A DNA stretch of 64,000 nucleotides from Pantoea rwandensis (GTDB lineage: Bacteria; Pseudomonadota; Gammaproteobacteria; Enterobacterales; Enterobacteriaceae), in NCBI RefSeq assembly GCF_002095475.1, contig NZ_MLFR01000001.1, forward strand, positions 62,001 to 126,000, written 5' to 3'. Shown here piece by piece: positions 53,986 through 61,726 of this stretch (its first letter is position 1; each line of letters starts with the position of its first letter). The notes under the pieces were generated by a model. That model was not told the DNA's origin. It did not search any database and worked only from the letters and a program-made list of their open reading frames with translations. Both the position numbers and the translations under genes were made by a program.

Positions 53986-54004
53986 TATAATGATTATTAT
54001 TCGC
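53986..54004. promoter_or_regulatory. Fur box upstream of the ybtPQ operon
   Basis: TATAATGATTATTATTCGC matches the Fur palindrome GATAATGATTATCATTATC at about 14 or 15 of 19 positions. It lies about 90 bases before the start of the 137-residue gene that opens the operon. Confidence 0.7.
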
Positions 54005-54095
54005 ATCAAATTGCCGAAAAAACAGTCTTAGGGTCGAAGGATATTTCCCCTAAACCCGCAAGGCGCGTGGTTCACGAACAAGGAGTGCCGTCATA

Positions 54096-54509
54096 GTGGA
54101 ATCCGTCATTGATATCAGCCGTTGGCCATTAGTGTATTACGTGATGCCAGAACAAGTAGGCGCGGAGGATGCGCACAAACATATTGCTGAACTGCAGGCC
54201 ATTCTTGAACGTCAGCAACCTTTTGTGTTGATTTTCAGTGGGGTAGAGCTGCCCCAAAATTCCGCTGAATTCTTCCGACAATATAAAGCCTGGGGAAAAC
54301 GTACACGCACCGTTCAGCAACGCTTCTGCTGTGGCGCGGTTCGCGTAGAGACCGATGCCGCCAAGCGCCGCTCTTTCTGGCGTAAAGCGCTACGTTATCT
54401 GACTCAAAGTACGATTCCCTATCCCTACCGGGTTGTGGCAACTGAGATTGAAGCGCAGGAACAAGCTCAACACTGGCTGGCCGCAGGGGCAAAACATGAC
54501 GCATGCTAG
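54096..54509 (+). CDS. Uncharacterised 137-residue protein at the head of the ybtPQ operon
   Basis: Starts with GTG 54096; AAGGAG lies 11 bases upstream, a long spacing. It has no signal peptide or membrane helix. SRWPLVYYVMPEQVG and QQPFVLIFSGVELP look like alternating beta strands, FFRQYKAWGKRTRTVQQ is a basic helix. The pattern resembles small STAS-like proteins, but this is weak. I know of no counterpart in the classical ybt locus. The gene overlaps ybtP by 14 bases and follows a Fur box, so it is made with the transporter under iron limitation. Confidence 0.6.
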   Translation: MESVIDISRWPLVYYVMPEQVGAEDAHKHIAELQAILERQQPFVLIFSGVELPQNSAEFFRQYKAWGKRTRTVQQRFCCGAVRVETDAAKRRSFWRKALRYLTQSTIPYPYRVVATEIEAQEQAQHWLAAGAKHDAC

Positions 54510-56253
54510 GGCCAGCTCGCCGCTGCGCGATACCTTAAGCCTGCTCAGAGGCGAGAGCAGCACGTTTTTGTTGGCGCTGTGTCTGGCTGCGATGGCAGTG
54601 ATGCTTGAGCTAGTACCTTATGTATTGTTATGGCAGGCCGCTGTCGCCGTTGATCCCGCGAATACCCTGATAACCCTGGCGGGTTGGTTACTCGCGGTGT
54701 TAGTTGGCAAATATGTGTTGTTGTCACTGGCGGGTTATTTCAGCCATCTCACGGCTTTCCGAGTGCTCTATCAAACGCGATTGCGCCTCGCGCAGTCACT
54801 GGCACGCATCGCATTGCTGCGGCTCAGCCCCTATAGCAGTGCTAGTCTGCGTAACATCATCTTGAATGACGTCGAGCGTGTTGAAAATTTCATCGCACAC
54901 CATAGTGTAGACATGATTGGCGCGCTGTTGAGTCCCTTGATCGCCGCGCTGTTCCTGTTCTGGCTTGACTGGCCCATGGCGCTTGCGGCACTGGCTACCG
55001 TTCCCTTGGCGTTGCTGGCGCAAAAGATATTTTCTCGTGGCATGGCGGAGCGCACGGCACAGTATCATCGCGCTTCCGCCGAACTCGATAGCGCACTGGT
55101 GGAATATGTCCGTGGTGTGCCGGTGATGAAAGCATTTCAGCAATCATCACGTGCATTTCGCCTGCTGAATCAGCGGCTGGATGCTTACCATCAGCTGGTG
55201 GTGAATTTTACTCGCCACGCTGTGCCAGCATGGTCAGCTTTTGTCGTGATCCTCAATGCGAATTTATTCATATTGCTACCGATAGGCTTATGGCGGGTGG
55301 CGCACGGCAGCCTCACTATCGGGACATTGCTGCTAGTCCTCATTCTCGGTAGCGGCTTGCTCAAGCCTTTACTGCGCGTAACATTTTTAAGCTCAATGTT
55401 GCGGGAAATTTTTTCCGGTGTGGGAAGAATTATGCCGTTGCTGGATTGCCCACAACCGCAACCAGAAACAGCGTTGCCGATTTCCAACGTATTACAAACG
55501 CATCAACTGAGTTTCGGATATGACGACACAAATGTGGTGAAATCTGTCTCGCTTCGGTTTGAGGCGGGGCGTTTCTATGCGTTGGTTGGTCCCTCAGGCG
55601 CGGGTAAGTCTACGCTCGCCTGGTTACTAGCGGGATTGTTACCGCCTTCACACGGCGATATCACGCTGGGTGAGGTCAGTGTTCAACAACTGCATGATGC
55701 AACGCGCGCACAACGGCTGGCATTAGTATCGCAAGAGGTATTCCTGCTACAGGGAACCCTGGCTGATAACTTACGGCTTGGGAATCCGCAGGCCAGTGAA
55801 GCTGAATTGTGGCAGGCGTTAACTTTGGCTCAGGCCGAAAACTGGGTGCGTAGTTTGCCACAAGGACTTCACAGTACCGTGGGTGAGCGAGGTGTAACAT
55901 TGTCAGGAGGCGAGCGGCAACGGATAGCGATCGCCCGCGCACTGGTTGCCCATACCCCGATCTTGATCCTTGACGAGGCCACCGCGTTTGCCGATGCCTT
56001 AACCGAAGCGGCCTTTTATCGTGCGCTCCGCTTGGCGCGTCCCGATACCACACTCATCAGCATCGCGCACCGCTTGTTTGCCGTGCAGCAAGCGGATTGC
56101 ATCGTCATGATGGCGCAAGGCGAAGTTGCTGTGCAGGGGCGGCACGAAACCTTACTAGTCAGCGACAAGGGATATCAGATGTTATGGCACAGTCAGTTTG
56201 ATTTAGCACACTGGCATATTCGTGCAGAGGAAACCACTTATGTCACTGATTAA
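54496..56253 (+). CDS. ybtP: YbtP-like siderophore ABC transporter (fused membrane/ATPase)
   Basis: A 585-residue half-transporter starting at ATG 54496 (MTHARASSPL) after AGGGG. Six transmembrane helices fill about 20-300. The ATPase domain is about 340-570: Walker A GPSGAGKST, signature [15 protein letters not shown] and Walker B LILDEATAFAD. Exporter-fold ABC proteins YbtP and YbtQ are exceptional: they act as importers of ferric yersiniabactin in Yersinia. The partner ybtQ overlaps by 14 bases and fyuA is nearby, which supports this reading rather than a multidrug exporter. Confidence 0.88.
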   Translation: MTHARASSPLRDTLSLLRGESSTFLLALCLAAMAVMLELVPYVLLWQAAVAVDPANTLITLAGWLLAVLVGKYVLLSLAGYFSHLTAFRVLYQTRLRLAQSLARIALLRLSPYSSASLRNIILNDVERVENFIAHHSVDMIGALLSPLIAALFLFWLDWPMALAALATVPLALLAQKIFSRGMAERTAQYHRASAELDSALVEYVRGVPVMKAFQQSSRAFRLLNQRLDAYHQLVVNFTRHAVPAWSAFVVILNANLFILLPIGLWRVAHGSLTIGTLLLVLILGSGLLKPLLRVTFLSSMLREIFSGVGRIMPLLDCPQPQPETALPISNVLQTHQLSFGYDDTNVVKSVSLRFEAGRFYALVGPSGAGKSTLAWLLAGLLPPSHGDITLGEVSVQQLHDATRAQRLALVSQEVFLLQGTLADNLRLGNPQASEAELWQALTLAQAENWVRSLPQGLHSTVGERGVTLSGGERQRIAIARALVAHTPILILDEATAFADALTEAAFYRALRLARPDTTLISIAHRLFAVQQADCIVMMAQGEVAVQGRHETLLVSDKGYQMLWHSQFDLAHWHIRAEETTYVTD

Positions 56254-57955
56254 TCGGGTATTGAGCCAGCCCTCCGCCGGACGTTCACAATTACTGACCG
56301 GGATGTTATGCCGCTTCCTGGCACAGTTGTGCATGGTGTTACCGTTCTTCATTGCCTGGTGGGGCATTGCTAAAGTGACGACGTCACATTTGGATGCGCT
56401 CTTTTGGGGGCAACTTTCGGTGGCTCTGCTCCTCTGCCTTGCTGGGCAACTGGTGTTTTCGCATATCGGACAATTACGTTGTTTTTTAGGCAGTTATCAA
56501 CTGATGCACGATGTGCGTGAAACCACTACTGACAAACTACGCCACCTTCCGCTTGGTTATTTTCAGCGCAAAAGATTGGGTGAAACCAGCACATTACTGA
56601 CGGATGCCATGCGTCGCGTCGAGGAGATCTTCTCACATTTGCTCCCGGAGGTGATTGCGGGACTGGCGACGTCGCTGATTTTCCTGCTGGGTTTAGCCTG
56701 CATCGATCTGCGTTTAACATTGGCGTTGGTGGTGACATTGCCACCCGCAGTGCTGCTGATGTGGTGGATGGGAAAACGATTGTTAATGGGTACACAGCAG
56801 CAGGGTGCGCGCTTCGTGCAGGCGTCAGGGCTTCTGCTAGAGTTTATTAGCGGAATCAGAACGTTACGCCTATATCATCGCGCAGGGCCAATGGTTCAGC
56901 GACTTGATGAGTCCTTTGCTGCGATTCGCCGTGCCAGCATGGGAATTGAAGCTTGGGGCGGTGGCAGTGTGCAGCTTTTCCGTTTGCTCATGGAATCCGG
57001 TGTCGTGTTGCTCTTTCTGACGGCTGCGCATCTTTTCCAACTGCAAGAAATTAGTCTTTTGACATGGTTATTGTTTGTGCTGGTCGCGGTCAAAGTCATT
57101 GACCCTCTGCTAGAAGCGGCAGCCTATTTCACTTTACTGCGTGTCATGCAGCAATCGGCCTCGCGTATTGATGCACTCATGGCGCAGCCAGGCATGCCGG
57201 AACAAGGTACGCGCGATTTAACACCGCAGAATGATATTACCTTTGAAAAGGTTAGCTTTGCCTATCAGGACGATGAAGTGGTGAAGGACATCAGCTTCCG
57301 TGTACCAGAGGGGAGCGTTACGGCCATTGTCGGCACATCGGGCAGTGGCAAAAGCACGTTACTGCATTTGTTGGGCGGTTTCTGGCCCATCACCGCAGGT
57401 GAAATCACCTTGGGCAGCGTGCCACTCCAGTCGCTCGGAAGTGAGCAAATATACAGCCGTATCGGTTATGTATTCCAGGACGTGCAACTCTTTGATGGCA
57501 GCGTGATGGATAACGTACGTATAGGTCGCCCTGAAGCCAGTGATGAAGCAGTGCGGGCGGCCTGTCATGCTGCCTTTTGCGACGATTTTATCTCGCGTCT
57601 GCCTCAGGGTTATGACACCCCGTTGGGTGAGGGTGCCCAGCGCTTGTCAGGCGGCGAGAGACAGCGTTTGTCGATTGCCCGAATGATGCTTAAAAATCCG
57701 CCCATTATCGTACTGGACGAGGCGACGGCATTATTAGATCCCCTGTCTCAGGCACAGGTTCAGCAGGCGTTAACGCAGCTGGCGAAAGGGAAAACGGTCG
57801 TCATGGTGGCGCACCGGTTGCGAACGGTTGAATTTGCTTCTCAGATACTGGTGCTGGAACAAGGGCGTATTGTGCAATCTGGGGTACACCAGGAACTGGT
57901 CAGCCGTCCAGGATTGTATCGCGAGTTGTGGACAGCACAGGAGGGTGAAAGCTAA
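56240..57955 (+). CDS. ybtQ: YbtQ-like siderophore ABC transporter (fused membrane/ATPase)
   Basis: A 571-residue half-transporter starting at ATG 56240 (MSLINRVLSQ), with GAGGA eight bases upstream, inside the end of ybtP. It has an exporter-type membrane domain (about 15-295) and an ATPase domain with [23 protein letters not shown] and IIVLDEATALLD. It should form a heterodimer with YbtP. No ybtX, ybtS or biosynthetic gene follows; a strong palindrome at 58039-58069 ends the unit. Confidence 0.88.
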   Translation: MSLINRVLSQPSAGRSQLLTGMLCRFLAQLCMVLPFFIAWWGIAKVTTSHLDALFWGQLSVALLLCLAGQLVFSHIGQLRCFLGSYQLMHDVRETTTDKLRHLPLGYFQRKRLGETSTLLTDAMRRVEEIFSHLLPEVIAGLATSLIFLLGLACIDLRLTLALVVTLPPAVLLMWWMGKRLLMGTQQQGARFVQASGLLLEFISGIRTLRLYHRAGPMVQRLDESFAAIRRASMGIEAWGGGSVQLFRLLMESGVVLLFLTAAHLFQLQEISLLTWLLFVLVAVKVIDPLLEAAAYFTLLRVMQQSASRIDALMAQPGMPEQGTRDLTPQNDITFEKVSFAYQDDEVVKDISFRVPEGSVTAIVGTSGSGKSTLLHLLGGFWPITAGEITLGSVPLQSLGSEQIYSRIGYVFQDVQLFDGSVMDNVRIGRPEASDEAVRAACHAAFCDDFISRLPQGYDTPLGEGAQRLSGGERQRLSIARMMLKNPPIIVLDEATALLDPLSQAQVQQALTQLAKGKTVVMVAHRLRTVEFASQILVLEQGRIVQSGVHQELVSRPGLYRELWTAQEGES

Positions 57956-58038
57956 TCGACTTGGCAAACTGTCCGTTGTCGGCTTGGCGGCATATTACCA
58001 ATATGGCTGGTGCCTTTTGTCATCACCAACGAATAGCA

Positions 58039-58069
58039 ATGACCGCTATTTCTCAGAAATAGCGGTCAT
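58039..58069. terminator. Long perfect palindrome after ybtQ
   Basis: ATGACCGCTATTTCT and AGAAATAGCGGTCAT are exact reverse complements around a single C. No T-run follows on either strand, so it may act as an mRNA-stabilising stem, a bidirectional terminator or a protein site. It separates ybtQ from the convergent 34-residue gene. Confidence 0.55.
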
Positions 58070-58105
58070 TCAATATGAGATAGAATTAACGTTGAAACGC
58101 AGCAC

Positions 58106-58210
58106 CTAATGCGTAAACAGTGAGAATGTACCTGAGTAATAACTCACCATCCACGCGACATACACCAGCCACACCAATAACAATCCCGCCAAGCCCATTT
58201 TACCTGTCAT
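58106..58210 (-). CDS. 34-residue small membrane protein
   Basis: Starts MTGKMGLAG and has one hydrophobic helix (LLLVWLVYVAWMV, about residues 7-22) and a polar tail SYYSGTFSLFTH. AGAGGA lies seven bases before the ATG, a strong ribosome site. I do not recognise the family. It is convergent with ybtQ and has its own promoter space (58211-58327). Size and layout resemble regulatory membrane peptides of other enterobacteria. Confidence 0.55.
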   Translation of the reverse strand: MTGKMGLAGLLLVWLVYVAWMVSYYSGTFSLFTH

Positions 58211-58327
58211 GCTGAAATCCTCTTGTTATGCGGCGCTCTACGCCTGTAGGAATAAGCTGACAGCAGTGCAGGTTAGCGATCTTGCGCTAGATCAAAAAGA
58301 GTGTTTTTTGCGTGAGAAAAGAAGCAG

Positions 58328-58504
58328 ATGAAATGTGCTCAAAACGGTGAAAAGTTGATTGTTGCCGTCGGGCATCACTTTATGGAGACCCCAGAGGGTG
58401 ATTATGTGATGGCGTACGCATTACCAGAAAAAATAAATGAAAATGAGATGCGGCGTGATATGGGAGGTTTTGCCAATATCACGCCTTATTTTTCTTATAA
58501 ATGA
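58328..58504 (+). CDS. Possible 58-residue protein
   Basis: An open frame from ATG 58328 (MKCAQNGEKLIVAVGHHFME) to TGA 58504. It is soluble, acidic and free of low-complexity runs (DYVMAYALPEKINENEMRRD). The ribosome site is weak (AGAAGCAG). No family recognised. It lies 128 bases upstream of the microcin gene on the same strand and could be part of the same transcript. Confidence 0.4.
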   Translation: MKCAQNGEKLIVAVGHHFMETPEGDYVMAYALPEKINENEMRRDMGGFANITPYFSYK

Positions 58505-58632
58505 ATAGCTCGAAAGTTAATGTTGTCTGTTATTTTAAACTTTCCACTTTACTGGTTCAGCTAATGACAGATAAATGAAATCAGATACTCTTGCGCCACC
58601 ACGCTGCGTGGTGTTGAAAATAAGGGTATGAC

Positions 58633-58956
58633 ATGAAAACACTCAGTGCTGAAGAAATGATGATGGTATCCGGTGCAGGAAATTATGCTGATAAACATGG
58701 AATGGGGAATCCAAAAAGTAGCGGTAATTCGAACAACAAGGGAAATCCACGTTATAACGATCCCGGTGTAGCGAACTGTAATAAAGCGATTCTCATTGGC
58801 GGTGTATTAGGCGCAGCAGGTGGAGGCCCGGTGGGTGCAGCATTGGGAATGGCCGGTGCCGCCTTGGGTAGTGATTGCTCAACATCTTCATCGTCCAACA
58901 ACAACAGCGGCAGCCGCAATGGCAGTAGTAGCATTGGCGGCCAATGCAGTTGGTAA
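58633..58956 (+). CDS. Putative class II microcin precursor
   Basis: A 107-residue precursor with a double-glycine-type leader: MKTLSAEEMMMVSGAG, cut predicted after Ala15, close to the leaders of microcins L, V and H47 (ending VSGAG, VSGG, ISGA). The mature 92 residues have a polar Gly/Asn N-part, a Gly-rich hydrophobic helical segment (about 52-79) and a Ser/Asn/Gly tail ending QCSW. Cys49, Cys82 and Cys105 could form a disulfide. AAGGG is six bases before the ATG, after a small hairpin (58597-58613). An immunity-like gene follows. No CvaAB-type exporter is in the window. Confidence 0.75.
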   Translation: MKTLSAEEMMMVSGAGNYADKHGMGNPKSSGNSNNKGNPRYNDPGVANCNKAILIGGVLGAAGGGPVGAALGMAGAALGSDCSTSSSSNNNSGSRNGSSSIGGQCSW

Positions 58957-59003
58957 ATTAAATCAATGAGCCTGGCCTGTGTGTCAGGCTTTCAGGGAAG
59001 ATT

Positions 59004-59213
59004 ATGGGTAATCTAATCAAAGGTCTTTGCGTTTTTTTCGGCATAATGGTGGGCAATTTATTCCTTAATGGCGCATGCGTGGGAAATGGAGAATATGCGG
59101 CCCCTGCTGAATTATCACGATTGATGGTGACCATTTTGACATGGTGGGGAACAATGAGCGTTTTTCTAAAAATTACATCTTTCATTATTGGCAGGAAGCG
59201 CAGAACCAAATGA
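59004..59213 (+). CDS. Putative microcin immunity protein
   Basis: A 69-residue inner-membrane protein with two helices (about 5-25 and 38-62), a short periplasmic loop containing Cys25 and Glu30, and a basic cytoplasmic tail GRKRRTK. AGGGAAG precedes the ATG. It lies 47 bases after the microcin precursor, with a weak hairpin AGCCTG/CAGGCT (58969-58990) between. Microcin V, L and E492 immunity proteins are likewise small two- or three-helix membrane proteins coded beside the toxin. The role is inferred from size, topology and position. Confidence 0.65.
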   Translation: MGNLIKGLCVFFGIMVGNLFLNGACVGNGEYAAPAELSRLMVTILTWWGTMSVFLKITSFIIGRKRRTK

Positions 59214-59293
59214 CGCATTCAAGCTCGATTTTAATATTTACAGGACGCTAATATCCAGTGCTTGACCTAATTTATAAATATTGAGGTGAACGG

Positions 59294-59338
59294 ATGGCTA
59301 TCATTCAAAATGTTTTGTTCAATAGCCAGTCCGGCTGA
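59294..59338 (+). CDS. Very short 14-codon frame with a good ribosome site
   Basis: ATG 59294 is preceded by GAGGTG at a five-base spacing and codes MAIIQNVLFNSQSG, then TGA. The stop enters a perfect 12-pair inverted repeat (59337-59365, GAGAGATGTGAG/CTCACATCTCTC, loop TCTCG). A leader peptide or chance frame are both possible. The hairpin probably marks the boundary with the convergent mesD gene. Confidence 0.25.
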   Translation: MAIIQNVLFNSQSG

Positions 59339-59365
59339 GAGATGTGAGTCTCGCTCACATCTCTC
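59337..59365. terminator. Perfect inverted repeat between the microcin unit and mesD
   Basis: GAGAGATGTGAG pairs with CTCACATCTCTC around TCTCG. No strong T-run on either side. It lies 36 bases after the mesD stop and 124 after the immunity stop, so it may terminate both convergent units. Confidence 0.6.
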
Positions 59366-59400
59366 AAACACAGACTGAGGTTGGCTATCAGCTGTTGCGA

Positions 59401-60432
59401 TTATTTGCCCAGCAACTCATTGCGAACAATCGCAGCGCCAGCGCTCAACGCATTCAGTTTACCACGCGCAATTTCACGAGATAATGGCGTCATACCGCAG
59501 TTGGTCGAAGGATAGAGTTTATCAGCATCAACAAACTGCAGTGCTTTACGCAGCGTGTCAGCGACTTGTTCCGGTGTCTCAATGTCATTGGTTGCCACAT
59601 CAATGGCTCCGACCATCACTTTCTTACCGCGAATCAGCTCAATCAGATCCATTGGCACGCGCGAGTTCTGGCATTCCAGTGACACGATATCAATAGAGGA
59701 CTGCTGCAGTTTAGGGAAGATCTCTTCATACTGTCTCCACTCTGAACCCAACGTCTTTTTCCAGTCAGTGTTAGCTTTGATGCCATAGCCATAGCAGATA
59801 TGTACGGCGGTTTCGCACTTAAGGCCTTCTACAGCACGCTCAAGAGCAGCGATACCCCAATCATTCACCTCATCGAAGAACACGTTAAAAGCAGGCTCAT
59901 CAAACTGAATAATGTCGATGCCCACAGCCTCTAACTCTTTGGCTTCCTGGTTAAGGATTTTGGCAAATTCCCACGCCAGTTTTTCGCGGCTTTTGTAGTG
60001 ATTATCATAAAGCGTATCGATCATGGTCATTGGACCTGGCAGAGCCCATTTGATGGGCTGCTTGGTTTGCTGACGCAAGAATTTGGCATCTTCAATGAAC
60101 ACAGGTTTCATACGTGCTACCGCATTAATAACGGTTGGCACACTCGCATCATAGCGATTACGAATTCTCACAATCTCACGTTTTTCAAAATCAACGCCGT
60201 TGAGGTGTTCGATAAAGGTGGTGACGAAATGCTGGCGTGTTTGTTCGCCATCACTCACGATATCGATACCGGCCTGAATTTGATCATCCAAAATTAAACG
60301 CAGCGCATCTTTTTTGCCGTCAACTAATTCCTGGCCTTGCAATTTCCACGGGGACCACAGAGTTTCTGGTTGTGCCAGCCAAGAGGGCTTCGGCAAGCTG
60401 CCAGCGGTGGAAGTGGGTAACAATGTTTTCAT
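59401..60432 (-). CDS. mesD: MesD, folate-independent core methionine synthase
   Basis: A 343-residue protein matching only the C-terminal catalytic half of MetE. The zinc ligands are all present: His211 and Cys213 (AVHICYGYG), Glu253 (SLECQNS) and Cys312 (STNCGMTP). The folate-binding N-terminal half is missing. Core synthases paired with a DUF1852 protein form the MesD family, found in aerobic bacteria and known to need that partner and oxygen but not methyl-folate or cobalamin. The partner lies 27 bases upstream. The product is methionine from homocysteine; the methyl donor is unknown. Confidence 0.9.
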   Translation of the reverse strand: MKTLLPTSTAGSLPKPSWLAQPETLWSPWKLQGQELVDGKKDALRLILDDQIQAGIDIVSDGEQTRQHFVTTFIEHLNGVDFEKREIVRIRNRYDASVPTVINAVARMKPVFIEDAKFLRQQTKQPIKWALPGPMTMIDTLYDNHYKSREKLAWEFAKILNQEAKELEAVGIDIIQFDEPAFNVFFDEVNDWGIAALERAVEGLKCETAVHICYGYGIKANTDWKKTLGSEWRQYEEIFPKLQQSSIDIVSLECQNSRVPMDLIELIRGKKVMVGAIDVATNDIETPEQVADTLRKALQFVDADKLYPSTNCGMTPLSREIARGKLNALSAGAAIVRNELLGK

Positions 60433-60459
60433 AATAAATGACCTTGTATTTTCGGTTAA

Positions 60460-61437
60460 TCAAAAAGCGTAATTAGCAGACCATTGCTCAAGAATGGAAT
60501 GGTAAGGTTTAATAAAGTTCTCTTCCGTGAACTTACCCTGTTCAACTGCTAACAAGCTACGCTCTTCGCGATCATAAACAATGCGAGTTAAAGAATGATC
60601 CTGATTGTTCAGGCTTGGCTGGAAGCATTGTCCTGCCGCAGAGTTAGCATTATAAATCTCTGGGCGATAAATCTTTTGGAATGTCTCCATGGTACTAATG
60701 GTGCTGATCAGCTCAAGATCGCTGTAATCACGCAGCAAATCACCGGAGAAATAGAATGCCAAAGGCGCAACGCTGTTAGCAGGCATGAAATAGCGCGCGC
60801 GCAGCCCCATTTTATGGAAATACTGATCGGTCAATGAGTATTCATCTTGCTGGTATTCAATGCCCAACACAGGATGTTGATTGCCGGTACGGGTGTAAAT
60901 ATTTTTACTAGAAACGCTGAGGCAAATCACCGGCGCTTTGCTGAAGTTCTCTTTAAACTTGGCAGAATTGACGAAGCTTTTAAAAATATTGCCGTGCAAA
61001 TCGCCGAAGTTATCGGGGGTGCTGAACCCCGTGTTGCGCTTATTGTGATCTGCCAGCACGACGCTGAAGTCGTAATCACGCACATAAGAAGAGAAATTAT
61101 TGCCGACGATGCCTTCAATACGCTCGTGGGTTTTCTTATCTACGATGTTTGTTTTCAGGATTTCAATCACTGGGAACGTGGTGCCATTACCTTCAATATC
61201 CACTTCAACAGAAATGATATCGAGTTCAACAGAGTAACGGTCGCTCTTAGGGTTATCCCATGACGCCAGAGAGTTGAATCGATTGTCCATCATCTTTAAC
61301 GCGTTGCGCAGATTCTCTTGGCGATTCTTGCCGCGAGCCAGATTCGCAAAGTTCGTGGTAATACGCGTACCTTCGGCAGGGTTGTAGTTCTCGTCGAAAG
61401 TCGTTTTTTTAACGCTAAAGATAAAGTCTGTATTCAT
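60460..61437 (-). CDS. mesX: MesX (DUF1852), partner of MesD
   Basis: About 325 residues from ATG 61437 (MNTDFIFSVKK); a GTG 12 bases upstream overlaps the AGGG site. Segments FDENYNPAEGTRITTNFANLARG (core PAEGTRITTNFANLARG), DIISVEVDIEG and YFMPANSVAPLAFYFSGDLL are characteristic of DUF1852. It is soluble and has no known domain elsewhere. Genetic work on Acinetobacter shows this family is required for MesD activity, probably with oxygen. A MetJ operator lies about 75 bases upstream, which supports a role in methionine synthesis. Confidence 0.88.
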   Translation of the reverse strand: MNTDFIFSVKKTTFDENYNPAEGTRITTNFANLARGKNRQENLRNALKMMDNRFNSLASWDNPKSDRYSVELDIISVEVDIEGNGTTFPVIEILKTNIVDKKTHERIEGIVGNNFSSYVRDYDFSVVLADHNKRNTGFSTPDNFGDLHGNIFKSFVNSAKFKENFSKAPVICLSVSSKNIYTRTGNQHPVLGIEYQQDEYSLTDQYFHKMGLRARYFMPANSVAPLAFYFSGDLLRDYSDLELISTISTMETFQKIYRPEIYNANSAAGQCFQPSLNNQDHSLTRIVYDREERSLLAVEQGKFTEENFIKPYHSILEQWSANYAF

Positions 61438-61509
61438 TTGTTCTGGCACCCTAAGTTCTGACAGCTAGACCTGATATCAATTTTACATTGAGAAGGCTTT
61501 GCGTTCGGT

Positions 61510-61525
61510 AGACGTTTAGCCGTCT
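61510..61525. promoter_or_regulatory. MetJ operator (two adjacent met boxes)
   Basis: AGACGTTT and AGCCGTCT stand side by side and each matches the met box AGACGTCT at seven of eight bases. Two tandem boxes are the minimum MetJ dimer-pair site. It lies 73-88 bases upstream of mesX. Confidence 0.8.
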
Positions 61526-61641
61526 AAATCAATCTCGTTGCACAATTTATGCCAGAGCCGGGGCATGAGGAAAAGTGATTTAATTTCATTCCTCATGAAG
61601 CATCTTCATGATCAGAGAAGTTGATTGAATATTTGGCAATG

Positions 61642-61668
61642 AAAAGGGGATGCACCCGGTGCACCCCC
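61642..61668 (-). terminator. Terminator of the MFS/RraA unit
   Basis: GGGG-A-TGCACC and GGTGCA-C-CCCC form a GC-rich stem, followed on the minus strand by TTTT. It lies about 58 bases after the MFS stop codon. Confidence 0.7.
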
Positions 61669-61726
61669 TGCGGATATATCGTCGTGGCGCGCCCAGAGTG
61701 CCGGCCCCACTAATGGTCAGCACAGA

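Noticed and set aside
54496..57955. Annotating the two fused ABC proteins as multidrug exporters
   Set aside because: Their order, overlap, Fur box and fyuA/ybtA neighbours match ybtPQ, which import ferric yersiniabactin.
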